Made by a program: the position numbers and the translations under genes. The notes beneath the pieces are model-generated. The model was not told where the DNA came from. It saw only the letters and a program-made list of their open reading frames with translations, and made no database searches. 64,000 nucleotides of DNA, from positions 452,501 to 516,500 of the forward strand of contig OX335641.1 of NCBI GenBank assembly GCA_946894095.1, in the 5' to 3' direction. Positions within the stretch are counted from its first letter, which is position 1; the number at the start of each line of letters is the position of its first letter. This document shows, piece by piece, positions 33,514 to 45,513 of this stretch. The DNA is from Incurvaria masculella (lineage: Eukaryota; Arthropoda; Insecta; Lepidoptera; Incurvariidae).

Positions 33514-34461
33514 CACGCGCTCCTCCGCGTCGGTGGGCGTGCGGCTCAGCTCGCCGCGGACGCTCTGCTGGTCTTGCTTGTCGATGATGTCTTACCTTCT
33601 GGTCCCCGAAGCGCATTTGTCGCCGGGCGTTGCGCGCCACGTTCATGCGGCACAGGAACACGCGCTCCTCCGCGTCGGTGGGCGTGCGGCTCAGCTCGCC
33701 GCGGACGCTCTGCTGGTCTTGCTCGTCGATGATGTCTTACCTTCTGGTCCCCGAAGAGCATTTGTCGCCGGGCGTTGCGCGCCACGTTCATGCGGCACAG
33801 GAACACGCGCTCCTCCGCGTCGGTGGGCGTGCGGCTCAGCTCGCCGCGGACGCTCTGCTGGTCTTGCTTGTCGATGATGTCTTACCTTCTGGTCCCCGAA
33901 GCGCATTTGTCGCCGGGCGTTGCGCGCCACGTTCATGCGGCACAGGAACACGCGCTCCTCCGCGTCGGTGGGCGTGCGGCTCAGCTCGCCGCGGACGCTC
34001 TGCTGGTCTTGCTCGTCGATGATGTCTTACCTTCTGGTCCCCGAAGAGCATTTGTCGCCGGGCGTTGCGCGCCACGTTCATGCGGCACAGGAACACGCGC
34101 TCCTCCGCGTCGGTGGGCGTGCGGCTCAGCTCGCCGCGGACGCTCTGCTGGTCTTGCTTGTCGATGATGTCTTACCTTCTGGTCCCCGAAGCGCATTTGT
34201 CGCCGGGCGTTGCGCGCCACGTTCATGCGGCACAGGAACACGCGCTCCTCCGCGTCGGTGGGCGTGCGGCTCAGCTCGCCGCGGACGCTCTGCTGGTCTT
34301 GCTTGTCGATGATGTCTTACCTTCTGGTCCCCGAAGCGCATTTGTCGCCGGGCGTTGCGCGCCACGTTCATGCGGCACAGGAACACGCGCTCCTCCGCGT
34401 CGGTGGGCGTGCGGCTCAGCTCGCCGCGGACGCTCTGCTGGTCTTGCTTGTCGATGATGTC
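33514..34461 (-). repeat. dys: 145 bp tandem array of dys exon B 3' part plus splice donor
   Basis: Six full 145 bp units (34317-34461 within the real exon, then 34172, 34027, 33882, 33737 and 33592) and a partial unit 33514-33591. Each full unit carries exon B from DIIDKQDQQ to GDQK followed by the donor GTAAGAC, and the next unit begins within that GAC. There are thus six donors, at 34320, 34175, 34030, 33885, 33740 and 33595. No unit carries the exon B acceptor. Because 145 is not divisible by three, reading past the first donor shifts frame and soon hits a stop, so only the donor at 34320 yields Dysfusion protein. Units alternate between two types (CGC/CTC at MRFG and AAG/GAG at DKQD). 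Confidence 0.96.
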
Positions 34462-34494
34462 GTACACGCTGTCGCCGTGGATAAGCAGGTCCTC
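34321..34494 (-). CDS. dys: dysfusion exon B, second half of PAS-A (internal exon)
   Basis: Fifty-eight codons from 34494 to 34321, beginning EDLLIHGDSVYDIIDKQDQQ and ending RRQMRFGDQK. This is the PAS-A stretch containing the HGDSVYDIIDKQD helix and the FLCRMNVARN strand typical of Dysfusion/NPAS4-type factors. The acceptor is TTGTCCGCAG just upstream and the donor is GTAAGA at 34320. Junctions on both sides are phase 0, so exon A ends ...LGHSM, this exon supplies EDLL...DQK, and exon C continues VVLVRGHF. The last 141 nt of this exon plus the donor are the template of a 145 bp tandem array extending downstream into the intron to 33514. The array copies lack an acceptor, so this is the only complete exon B. 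Confidence 0.93.
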
Positions 34495-34574
34495 CTGCGG
34501 ACAATGACACACCGCTTTTTCTGAACTCGTTCGACCTTCTTATCCTTATACTCAGGGACACAGTCGATATTCCA

Positions 34575-34757
34575 AAAATAAGAACTAATAGATCCCCTAG
34601 ATCTAACTATGAATCGGCTTCATGGCGAGGTATTTTCCTCAAAGTAAAACCTGGGGTCCTCGTATAAACATGGTGTGAAGAAGCACCTATGGCCGGCCAT
34701 TGGCGTCGTTGGGCACCTCTCATGTGGATTCCTGGCGTGCGCCATATGTCAGTCAGT
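34575..34757 (+). mobile_element. LINE 3' fragment, same family as 21622-21965
   Basis: GATCCCCTAGATCTAACTAT, GAGGTATTTTCCTCAAAGTA, CCTGGGGTCCTCG and GTGCGCCATATGTC follow the 21622 copy with small indels. It ends just upstream of dys exon B in gene order. Confidence 0.65.
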
Positions 34758-35245
34758 CAGTTAGTCAGCGTGTTTGTGTCCACTGCTGGAGATACGCCTC
34801 TCCAATTTTTCGCCATGTGCCGCGCTTAATATAAAAATATAGATTAGTAGGTAATTCCGTTTAATTTGGAGGAGTGGAAGAATGAGAAAGCAACAATCAC
34901 TGTGATCAGAGCATAATGCTCTTCATTCAAGGACTTCGTAATGTGAGCATCGTCTGGCGGCTCTTCTGGCGTCAGCCATATTATGTCGATAAAAAAGATC
35001 AATTACTTGTAAGTTTTTCTCGTTAATAACAGCAAGGTAATTTAAGTTTTCCGCTCTGAAAATTCCCTCGATCTTTTTTTATTTACTCATTAGTTTAACA
35101 TGAGACGAAAGTATCTCAACATACTGTCATCCTCGTCTGTATTAAACAGGAAATAAAATAAGGATTTTTTTGTTAGCCGTTTGATTCAATAGGATAGTAA
35201 CACCTCAATCTAGGCTGGCTCAAGCCATATTTATATGACGTTAAC

Positions 35246-35425
35246 TTTTTTTTATGTAACTGGCCATGGATGGCTAATAACGAACTGACCGTCAGATATT
35301 AGCCTAACACACCACATGGGATCTAGGTGCCATGCCAGGCCCTTCCTTATATTGCTCGGCTACATTGAACTGGATGGAAAACACGGACAATTTTCATTTC
35401 CGCTTCGACCATCGTTCATTCAAGA
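35246..35425 (-). repeat. SINE 3' half
   Basis: TTTATGTAACTGGCCATGGA through ACACCACATGGGATCTAGGT and GCTTCGACCATCGTTCATTC: the 3' half of the body with the poly(A) end on the left. Confidence 0.8.
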
Positions 35426-35619
35426 GGAGGACGCCCCTGGAACCCACCCAGAGTTAAAATAAATTCCGCTATTTATTCTTAAATTTGATATTTTAACATA
35501 AGGATTTAGTCTGACCCAAGCTAACTTAGAATTACATTTACATAGATAAAGCTTCCCTCTCGCCTACCTCACCTCTCTTTTGGCAAAGTTACCGTAGGTT
35601 ACGACGACGCGTCACAATC

Positions 35620-35800
35620 CCATCACAAGCGCGTCTGACTTGCGGCTCTTCCCGGCCCACCCCCTTGTCACAGGCGCGCCATTTTAAGACATAATCACCG
35701 CGCACGTGGGACGTGTGTCCGCCCCGCCCGCATCATCGGCGGTGGGCTGCGGGCAGCCGTGGAGTCGCCACGTGTGGACGCGACAGAAATGTGAAGCCGG
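35620..35800. promoter_or_regulatory. GC/CpG-rich patch with E-boxes and GC box
   Basis: Two CACGTG E-boxes (35703-35708, 35769-35774), a further ACGTG at 35711, and CCGCCCCGCCCGC at 35719-35731, in a stretch much richer in GC than its flanks and without repeat hits. It lies 1.1 kb upstream of exon B in dys intron A-B, so it is a candidate enhancer or internal promoter. Confidence 0.35.
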
Positions 35801-37721
35801 AACACAACCTCCCTGGCTAAATGTTGCCAGAGTTTGTCAGCTAGCTGCGTGCAGTAAGTCCATAGTTAAGAAATTGATGTAAATGTGAACCGAGTGTTGC
35901 AAAACGATTAGCCACGAAAAAAAGATTAGCCACGTATGCTTTTTGTTACCTAATATTTAAATTTTACTTAAATTAAATTTACGTGCGTACGAGTATATTT
36001 TCATGTACATTGATGTGCATACGATGTGCGTACCTACAGGTAGGTAGGTTGATCTATTGTATTTGCTAATTTCAAAATATAAAAAACAACCAATACTTGT
36101 TAAGAAATAAAATGTTTGATGTTATATTTCCCTATTTTTTATTGGTTGTTACTTACCTAGTTGGCAAATAAATATTTTGATGCTTTTTATAGAAAGATTT
36201 TTTAAGTTCACCAGGCAACAAGTGCTCGTTTTAGGAGGTTTGATGTATTTATATATCCGTGTCTGTATATTGCTACATATTTTATGTTTTACAATTCATG
36301 AAAACTTCAGTTATGTTGATTTAATTAAACAAATTAATCCGATGTGTTTTTAAGGTTACGAGTTACACGTTTTAATTAAAAGTTGTTGTTAAATTAAAAG
36401 TACGGTGATGATTTCGAACTTTACACTTTCACCCCCAATTACAACTGCCGAAGTTTGCCCAGCACCGTGAGTTTACAATCCGACCTGGTCAAGTACATTC
36501 GTGTAGTATAAGAAGCGATTCTTAGAAGTAGGTAGGTATAAGTTACATTGATACTAAATGATATGACATAAGTAACGCGACGCGTATTCATAATTAGTTT
36601 TTACCAATAATGTTAAAACTTCTGTTTGATGAACTTTGCTTCATACTCGTAAAATAGGAAGCGCTGCCCAGAATACTCACGCGTTGAAATGTTTATTTCA
36701 GCCCGTGACTGTTATAGTACGTTATCATAAAATAAATAAGCAACTCCAACGAAGCTCTGTTCTCAATGTAAACAGAAATAAACTTCGCTCGTAATATCAT
36801 ATTTAAGTAAACTCTGTAATTACTCAACTAACTCTGATATGGCCGCTTAAAATTATTGTGCCTCATGAGATTTACTCTCGTGCGCCTGTACATCACAGTT
36901 AATTTAAATATGTTATTTTGTAGTAAAACGCTAACGTTACGGTAAAATTTAATTTGCGACCGCACAAGATTACACGGTTATTAATTATAAAATGATTAGC
37001 GGTAAATAGTTGCGTTAACTGATTTCAAACAAACATCGTTGTGAGTCTTTAGATACTCAGGACACCATAGTTTGGCAATTTGGTTTTAGCGCCAAGTCTG
37101 GCCGTAGGAATACTTTTTATGGTTAACGCCCATGGGCTTCCAAACATTTTTGGGGTCTTCGAAAGGGGGTACGATAGAATAGAAAATAATTTATTCGATA
37201 GATGCAGGTATACAAAGCTAAGAGATATTATCCGAATTTCTATAGTAGCTGCAGCTACTATGATGCCAGGACGTTTAATTTGATAGAAAAAAATCCTATT
37301 CTGGCTTACATTCAATGTACATAAAATGTACAATGTACATTCAATGCGGAGGTTTACATAAATTGTAAAACATTTGATATTACTTATTTTTATTTGACAG
37401 TAGGTACTTCTTGGTTAGTATGATAGAAAAACACGGTTTGACTCAAATTCGACTAAGAAGATTTATACCATATTTTAATTATTGTTTGTTATTGGAATAT
37501 GTTTTTACATGTGGTAGTGTAGTATTTTTTAACCTTAAAAACCTGTCCTTAGCTCTAACTGTGTCCGCGAAGTTCTTTTATGTAGTAGTCATTTATCATT
37601 GCGTGTTTGTAACCGATTGATGCTATCGATTTTGAGAGAAAAAAAAAACCGCGAGTTTCTTTATGTTTAAAAATTGTGGATTTGAATGATTCCAATTCAG
37701 CGTCATTCAAGATTACGTAAT
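35801..37721. other. Dys A-B intron, AT-rich, no gene
   Basis: No repeat family recognised. A cluster of ATGTACATT-type short palindromes lies at 37306-37345. Confidence 0.5.
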
Positions 37722-37976
37722 CCATACTAATATTACAAATGCGAAAGTAACTCTGCCTGTGTGTTGCGTTTTCAAGCCTGAATCGCTGAACGAATTTGGA
37801 CGAATTTCAGTATGGATATAGTCTGGACATTGGAAAAGGCAGCATAGTCTACATTTTGTAATGAAAATTAAACTCTAAGGAGGTGAAAACGGGGATTAAA
37901 ACTTGTATGGAAAATTAATAAATCAGTCCAAAACGATATTGACCCGAGCGGAGCCGGGCACCTCAGCAAGTAGTTC
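37722..37976 (+). repeat. Retroposon relic with ATATTACAAATGCGAAAGTA motif
   Basis: CCATACTAATATTACAAATG, CGAAAGTAACTCTGCC, AATCGCTGAACGAATTTGGA and ending ACCCGAGCGGAGCCGGGCAC, the standard layout of a very common lepidopteran SINE/RTE-type element. Non-coding. Confidence 0.65.
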
Positions 37977-40353
37977 TATATTTTAGGGTGCCGACTTTGG
38001 ACCCATTGAATTGCATTATACGTGGGTTACAAAAAGTGCATGGAATATTTTAATTTTGAAATTGAATACGTCTTTGCAAGTGCCGATATATTTTTTCTTA
38101 GCTCGGTACAGATGTCTATAATTAATTTTATGTTAATTTTCGGTACGATAAATTCGATGCATATTTTATAGAAACAATATTAGGATGCATTTTATCGTGA
38201 CAGGTGATTTTTCCAGTGTGAAAATAACTGGAATAATCATTGTGTTAAAAAAATTAAATAAATGCAGCGCTGTGAACACACAAACGCACACCTTTGTGCG
38301 ATGCTGCTGTGGATCTGCTTAGGGTAGGAGCATATATTTATTTTCAAGTGCTCGACATCCTTTATCTATTACCTAACTGAAATTTCAAGGGCGTGTTTAT
38401 AACGGTAATCATTTCGATGGCCTGTGGTATCGTTTTCCTACTTCGATCAAGCTCTCGCAGGCACTGTATTATACACTTTATATATATAAATATAAATATA
38501 CCTTATCATGACGCGCCATAGCGTGGTCTAACGTTACTTAACCTACTACATAATGTAATCATACATAAATGATTAGGTCGACGAAATTAAGTCGAGGTTA
38601 GCAAACTGTTTTGTCGTGCACCGTCATTGAGTCATGAGAAGCTGTCTTTTTTTTCATTTTGGTTGAATTTAAATGTTTTTGAATTTTGAATGGATTGAAG
38701 TACATTTCAAAACCGACGTTTTCGATTATTACTTATGAGGCGTTCTGAAATAATCGTCAAAAATGTGTCATGAGATTTTGGGGCCACTTTGGGTGGTTAT
38801 TTTGATGCAAGAACTGTTCCCATTCGTATGTTGATTCGTAGATTTATAAAAAATATAGGAAAACGCCAACTATTCAACACGGACACCAGGCAACCCTGCC
38901 TAGCGACGCACGAGACGGGGGGTGCTTCTGACAATGGCGCAGCCGTGATTTGTGTACAGCCCCGGGCTGGCGCGGACTATCATTTGTACCTCAGCGGCTC
39001 AGCTACATCGCGAGATACTGGCGCTGCGTCAATTTGTGATCGGGCGAAGCCACGATCCGTTTTAGGTCTGCAGTATAAGATTTGTGTATCTATGTCTGAG
39101 GACTTATTTATTCGCACATCAATTCTGAGTGTTTGGAACAAATATTGTTGAACGTTTTGTCATGCAGACGATTTCTTAAGAAGTCTCTTAATCTAACGAA
39201 ATTGAATAAAATTATGTCGATTCCCCGTATGGGTAGGCAGAGGTGATGGCAAGGGTACAATCACAGCATATTTATTTCGCTTCCTCTAGATACATATATA
39301 TTTTTATACATGCTTATTAAGAAATATAAGTCATTTGTGAATCTGTATGGTCAGTCTGAGTTCTCGCCTAAATCGGTGTTTTCGGAAATTGTAAGTTATG
39401 TACAAACGTCAAATCCCATACAAGTTTAACTATTTATTCTATGGTTTTACTTATTCAACCATTCAAAAACACACAACCTTTACAATCAATTTGTATAAAA
39501 ACGTCGAGTCGGCGTAAAGGGCAACGTCACCGTATTTATTTTATTTTATTTTATTAGAATTATTATTTTCATATTTTTAATCCAATGACAAAGTTTCATA
39601 ACTTAAATATTTCTAAAATGCCTTACAACTTTATGATAAATAACTTGCAACGTGCCACAACCGTGTGTATGTATGCGGTCCGTCTGTGGTGAGAGTGTGT
39701 GTGTAATGTGTTAACTTATGTGTAATATGAGTGTAACCTCTATACCAAATTTAATTAAACACCAGGCAGACAGATTTACCTTCGCATTTATAATATTAGT
39801 ACGTGGATGAAACCCACTCACTGCTTCTTCTCGCTCGAAAACCATAACTTTCGGCTTGCATTTTTGTTTTATACATCGGTAAATGCACGCATCATTAATG
39901 GTAGATACGACCATCTGCAGCTCCTCTGGTAATGAATCTACTAGGACACTATGGCCAGTATACAGAAGGCATTTGATTAGTGCCTCACTCAGTCCTAATC
40001 CCCAACCGATGTCGTTCAACTTAGGGCCGTGTGCACGAAAGGACAAAAAATCAAAATCAACGTCAAAGTATGATCAAACACCTACTTTGTGTGGACAGTA
40101 TGGAAGGAACTCTATGCGGATCACTAAAAGTGACGTGTTTGAACATTGATTAACTCGGCGGGCTCTTCGTGCAACTATCTGTCCATAAATAGATTGAATA
40201 ACCAAAGTGACAACATAAACCCCTGTTTCACACCCCTTGAGCTAAGTAGTGAATTAATCGGTTAGTGTACCAGTTATCCTCACGCAGGCACTGATATCCA
40301 CATGAAGGCAATTCAGTGCCATACGCAGTCAGAATCACGACGTTTATTATAAG
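37977..40353. other. Dys A-B intron, no gene
   Basis: Holds the partial MITE at 39352 and a small retroposon scrap at 39738-39808. 38900-39070 is GC-richer with no recognisable exon. Confidence 0.5.
39352..39537. mobile_element. Partial relative of the MITE at 49545-49886
   Basis: CAGTCTGAGTTCTCGCCTAA, CCCATACAAGTTTAACTA and GTCGAGTCGGCGTAAAGGGC, then CAACGTCACCGTATTTA, follow the left half of the other copy. The right arm is missing. Confidence 0.65.
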
Positions 40354-40638
40354 TTTTTAGGGTTCCGTACCCGAAGGGTGAAAACGGAACCCTATTACTA
40401 AGCCTCCGCTGTCCGTCCGTCCGTCCGTCCGTCCGTCCGTCCGTCTGTCACAGGGCTGTATCTCATGAACCGTAATAGGTAGGTAGCTGAGATTTTCACA
40501 GATTGTGTATTTATTTTGCCGCTATAACAACAAATAGGTAAAATAAAAAAACTACATAGTTTTTCCATGCAAAAATCGTGATTTTCTGGTGTTAATGGTA
40601 CGGAACCCTTCGTATGCGAGTCAGACTCGCACTTTTGT
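40354..40638 (-). repeat. GGAC/TTCCG repeat, copy 5
   Basis: Reverse orientation, TTAGGGTTCCGTACCCGAAG to GCGAGTCAGACTCGCAC, with seven or so GTCC units at 40410-40443. Confidence 0.9.
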
Positions 40639-40895
40639 GTGATCACTCTTTACAATTACTTATATTATCGAGATATTTTAGCTATTATTCAAATAAACAC
40701 TAATATGTATGTTACTTTAGTGAGTAAAATGCATTGACAGAAAAAAATGGTTTACAAATATCAATGGATAATGAGTGACGTTTAATGGATCCCTACGTTC
40801 CTATTTTAAATTTCAGACAATTTGAGAGTGATGCCAGATTGCGACTTTTAAGACTCCTAGCTATGAAAGGAATTAAGAAAACAGAGCTTCCATTT

Positions 40896-41100
40896 TTAAC
40901 CGACTTCGAAAAAAAGGAGGAGGTTCTCAATTCGTCGGAATCTTTTTTTTTTCTCTTTTTTTTTATGTATGTTCACCGATTACTCGAAGACCCCTGAACC
41001 GATTTGAAAAATTCTTTTTTTGTTCGAAAGGGTATACTTTCTAGTTGGTCCCATTTTTTTTTATCAAAATCGGTTCAGTAGTTTGGTACTTAAATACAAC
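40896..41100 (+). repeat. Lepidopteran AACCGACTTCGAAAAAAAGG repeat
   Basis: AACCGACTTCGAAAAAAAGG, AGGAGGTTCTCAATTCGTCG, TATGTTCACCGATTACTCGA, CCCCTGAACCGATTTG and AAAATCGGTTCAGTAGTTTG: a family known to me as widespread in Lepidoptera. No protein. Confidence 0.7.
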
Positions 41101-41513
41101 AAACATCGAATTTCTTAAGCCCGCGAACCCAGAAATGTTATTTTTGAGTTACAGTAGCTTTCTTGAATTAAAATCTCAATAAAATACACGAAACAACGAT
41201 ACAATGGTTGTTGATTTCCAGTGTATTGTGCGCCGCCACACACGACGTTCGCAGTCGGAACGACTTTATAGCGCGGATTAAATTATAAAGGATAATACCA
41301 ACCATAGACTATATTTATAATACGAAACATGTGCAGGAACAATCATAATTATGCATGGGCGCTCAAACAATGTTGTCTATTGCTGTTGTAGCTCTGCACA
41401 TACGTATGTTTAATGTTACTAGCCAACTACCTGATTGCAGCTATGGTATATGATTGCCCTTTCAATGTAGGTTTTGTAATTACCTTAAGATAACCTTCAT
41501 TGCATTATAGTTA

Positions 41514-41816
41514 AAGAACCGGCCAAGTGCGGGTCGGACTCGCACACGAAGGGTACCGTACCATCGTAAATTATTTAACACCAAAAAAACACATTATTTG
41601 TATGGGGGCCCCCTTTAATTTTTATTTTATTTTAATTTAACGTATTTGTTGTTATAGCGGCAAAATAAATACACACTTTGTGAAAATTTCAGCTGCCTAC
41701 CTATTACGGTTCATGAGATACAGTCCTGTGACAGACTGACGGACGGACGGACGGACGGCGGAGGCTTAGTAATATGGTTCCGTTTTCACCCTTTGGGTAC
41801 GTAACCCTAAAAACGT
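41514..41816 (+). repeat. GGAC/TTCCG repeat, copy 6
   Basis: AACCGGCCAAGTGCGGGTCG to GGGTACGTAACCCTAAAAA, with a short GGAC tract at 41740-41757. Confidence 0.9.
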
Positions 41817-42223
41817 TATTCCAATTTACGTTAAGTCAAATGTTTTTTTTTGTAACTGGGCATTATGATTTGTACGAGCCCAACATGCCATTTTGCATTT
41901 TTTCCTTTTAATTATATTGTATTAAGTATCATCTTTTATTTGTTTTTATAATATTAATATTTAGTATTTATTTATTGATATCTATGTAGTTTATGTACAG
42001 TTATATAAGTTATATATTTAGGTTTAAGTATAATGTGTATTTGTTGTATATTGTGTAGGAATTATGTTTCCTCTAAAGCTATTTCTCCATAGTTACTACT
42101 CGCACTACTGCTCACGATACCCAAAGGTAGACTGGTAGAAAATGCCTCCGGCAATAAGTTGTACCTTTTGCCCGAGTTTTTTTTTGAGTGCAATAAACTT
42201 ATATAAATAAAATAAATAAATAA
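41817..42223. other. Probable retroposon 3' end with AAATA tail
   Basis: AAAGGTAGACTGGTAGAAAA, TGCCTCCGGCAATAAGTTGT and ending TAAATAAAATAAATAAATAA resembles lepidopteran LINE 3' UTR ends, but I cannot assign a family. Confidence 0.4.
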
Positions 42224-42428
42224 ACATGCCACATATGAACTAGGTGCCATTACTGAACCTTCCTTATATTGAACGGCTTCAATGAACTGGATGGAAAACA
42301 CGGACTCATTTTAGTAGACGCTCCGACCGTCCCTCTTTCAACCATCGCATTGGACCAACCCGGACGGGATCGACCCTGCCAAGCAAGTAAGAAAGGGAAC
42401 CTACAGTTGTACGTGGAATCTGAACCAT
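42224..42428 (-). repeat. SINE body fragment
   Basis: CACATATGAACTAGGTGCCA, CTGGATGGAAAACACGGAC and CCAACCCGGACGGGATCGAC match the shared body. The head is missing. Confidence 0.75.
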
Positions 42429-42489
42429 GAATATCACTTTTAGCTAAATATTTTGTAGTAATTTCATTGAAGCGTTCTTTACTAACTAG

Positions 42490-42602
42490 TCATATAATCG
42501 TATAGAGCTAATGATAAAATATGACAAATCCGAGTGCAGAGTACTGTCTGATGAATAAGCAATAAACAATAATAAAATGAAATAAATAAATAAAAAAATT
42601 AT
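42490..42602 (+). repeat. LINE-type 3' end fragment with A-rich tail
   Basis: AAAATATGACAAATCCGAGT, GCAGAGTACTGTCTGATGAA, then AAATAAATAAATAAAAAAAT. The homologue is at 44616 on the opposite strand. Confidence 0.6.
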
Positions 42603-44437
42603 ATAATTTCGAAAGTACCCACAAACATGAACTTATTAAATTAATCTGTACTGTGAATACGAGTTATACCTAAGTGTGTGCATGTTTGTGAATAAAAAAC
42701 ATTGAAATGGCAATTCAGATCAATTTATATATCTAATGCTCAAGTTAACCTTTTATATATACGATGAACCTTGGTCGATCTGCCTCCATGTAAATTATAC
42801 GTATATTATATACATTTAGCTGCATATCAAAATACAATCCTAAAGGTAGATATTCGAGATTTTTTTTTTAGTTAGCTTGGTTCATAAAACCAAGAAGCCA
42901 AAAAGTCCAACCTCAATGTCAAGCTGTGTTCTCACGAGTAAACAAGAACTCATAATTAATTTACTATAAGCTGAGGTCTTTTACGCAATTTTCACCCCTC
43001 TCACTAACGCCTCTAGGTTCCAAATGGATTGGGTCGGTGCATGTGAATCATTTATCAGTATGTTAGCGGCTACAAGAAACCATTTGTATAACAATTAGGA
43101 GCCGCGCCGCACGTAGAGTCTGATTAATCTATGTTATTGCGGGTCTACTGTCTCGGTACAGTCGCCTGCAGAAGTTACTTCCACCTCGGTATGTGCATAT
43201 TGAACTGTACACGTTGATCAATTAAATGAAAGTACATTTTTAAGGTCCAGTCGCAAACAGCTAAAAAAGGTTTCTTACACTGAAAAAATAACCAGTGAAT
43301 CTTACTGTAATTCCAATAATAACAATTGGTTACTCTAACTGAGTGAAAACAGTATTACTGTATCTTTTAAATTCTTTTTTTTAACTGAAAGAAAGAAAGA
43401 AAAGAAAGAAAATACGTTTATTTTTTCTCAACACAAATTAGAACACTTACAAAATTCAAAATACACATTTGTGGAGAAAAAAAAGGAGCCAGCTCAGCAT
43501 TTTGTGCTGCAGGTCCCTCTTGATGAGTGAACTACAGCGCTGATTTTACGCTGGTCCGGATACACTTACGACTAACATAAGGTGAGAGTAACAGCTGTTG
43601 GTCGTGAGTGAGGAAACATAATACATAAAACCAGAAAAAATACAGTAAGTAAACCCTTAAAAAAATATCACATAGACCAATTAGTTAAATTATTGTCACA
43701 CGAGGGAAAAAAAAATACTTTACACAATTAAAGAAAAACACAAAAATACGATCACACGAACTATTTAACAACACAATTAAATTCAATGACGAGATACAAT
43801 TTTATCTTATAAAACACGTAAAACATAACTGTGTGCGATAACTGTTTTCTCTTACTGTTTCCCTAACTAGTTTCTAGCTTTAGTATTTCTTCCATTCTTA
43901 CTTACGTCTTATATTCAGTGAAAAGGTACTGTCAAATCTATTAAATTTCCTGTAACTGTTAAAACTGGACACTTGCACGCACGCACAACTATACATGGTG
44001 TCTGCGGTTGAGGATGAAATATTGATCGCTCCTGATGTTTTTCTACGATTTTTAAGAGGTTTTTAGATAAGCTGCAGTTCCAATTTGAGCATTATCCTTC
44101 AAACGGTGTAAGAGTACTTACAATTTGTAGGGTCGGAGTGTCCTGTCCGTATTTCACTTTGGATATAGATGCTGGGTAGGTACCTGGCGAACTGCTTTTA
44201 TAATATGAAGGACCAATCATTTGCCTTCGAGTTTAGGATGTCCTACATAACCATTTAGTATACGATCGCAAATCGCGGACACCCTGTATAGTTTGACTGA
44301 TGTGAAATAGTTCAAAGTCAAATAAAGTATTTGAAAGATACCGTTGAAATACCGACTCATGCACTGAGGGTTCCGCATAATGCGTAAAGTCGGGATAAAC
44401 TATCTCAGATACAAATTCATTATAAATTTCTAATTTT
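42603..44437. other. Dys A-B intron, no gene
   Basis: AT-rich apart from the GAAA-tailed element at 43384. No exon seen. Confidence 0.5.
43384..43560 (-). repeat. Probable retroposon 3' end with GAAA tract
   Basis: A (GAAA)n run at 43386-43411 is followed by TACGTTTATTTTTTCTCAAC and AGCTCAGCATTTTGTGCTGC. On the minus strand this is a polyadenylation-like end with a simple tail. Family unknown. Confidence 0.4.
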
Positions 44438-44615
44438 TTTTATGCAACTTGAACTGGATGACAAATAGCTCATAATTCGCGTTATGATATTAGCCTAATA
44501 CACCACATTCCCGAAGGAATTATGTGCAATGCCAGAACCTTCCCTTTATGAGCACGGCAAAATTGAACTGGATGGAAAACACTGAAATTGTTTTTGTTGC
44601 TTCGACCATCTTTTC
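44438..44615 (-). repeat. SINE 3' half
   Basis: TACACCACATTCCCGAAGGA, TTCCCTTTATGAGCACGGC and CTTCGACCATCTTTT match the shared body. It is joined to a LINE 3' tail at about 44616. Confidence 0.78.
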
Positions 44616-44860
44616 ATTTTTTTGTATTGTATTGTATTGTTTATTCATCATCCATAGACAGTACACTGCACTCGGATTTGTCATATTTTAGCATTGGCCA
44701 GTTCAGCAAAACAAAACACAGCGAAGAAGAACTGGAAAGAAACTCCGCTGTTTTTTTTTTCAACGTCCACTTAGTCTAAGTTTACAAAAGTGTTTGTCAA
44801 TTATTTTAACAAAAACATAGGTAAAACACTAAATTCACATGAATACACAAAAATTTACAA
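44616..44860 (-). repeat. LINE-type 3' end with ATACAATACAATAC tail
   Basis: Reverse complement: GGAGTTTCTTTCCAGTTC, AATATGACAAATCCGAGTGC, AGTGTACTGTC, tail (ACAAT)n. The same AATATGACAAATCCGAGTGC...GTACTGTCTGATGAATAA block occurs at 42510-42600. Confidence 0.6.
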
Positions 44861-45513
44861 TCCATGCCGTATGCAACAGTTCATGACAAATATCATTTTA
44901 TTTGCAAAGACAATCCCCTCCAACTAATATGTTGCCAATTGGAGCAGGCCAGTCCCCACAAACAGCACCCGTTCACGAGCATCACCCATTACCTCTTTCA
45001 ACCATATTTTAGGGAAAGAGATAACCTGAGCCAAGCGTCACCGTAAGCAAGGACCTTTAAGCGATGCACTGCTCCAGTGGCAACACAACACTGTGAAACA
45101 CTTGCACATTAGGTTTTAATACTATGAGTTTTGTCATAAACTACTACTGTCAGCTGATCACATAGTTACATATCCCTTTAAATGCTACCACCTACAGACA
45201 ATTAAGAGTATAATGGTTTGAGAGCATCCCTATCAATAAAGTAATAATAGACTCCTATATGAGATTTTGACCAATACCGAGAAACTAATAATGCTTAACT
45301 AAAATAAAATAAAAATAAAATTCGGGTGTATAGAGCCCTCGTCATTATTGATACGAAATTGTATCAAATCAAAATTGCTTGGTTAGTAATTTCATACTAC
45401 AAGTAGTACTTATCATAAAAGTAGTAAAGATACAAAATGTATCAGGTGTCAAAAATTAGTAAAAATAAAATTAGTCAAAATAGTAATAATAATAGGATAC
45501 TTTTTGTACCCAG

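Noticed and set aside
33533..34524. Overlapping 130-codon + strand frames in the exon B array
   Set aside because: They are shadows of the minus-strand exon repeated at 145 bp; the same peptides recur and have no start context or family.
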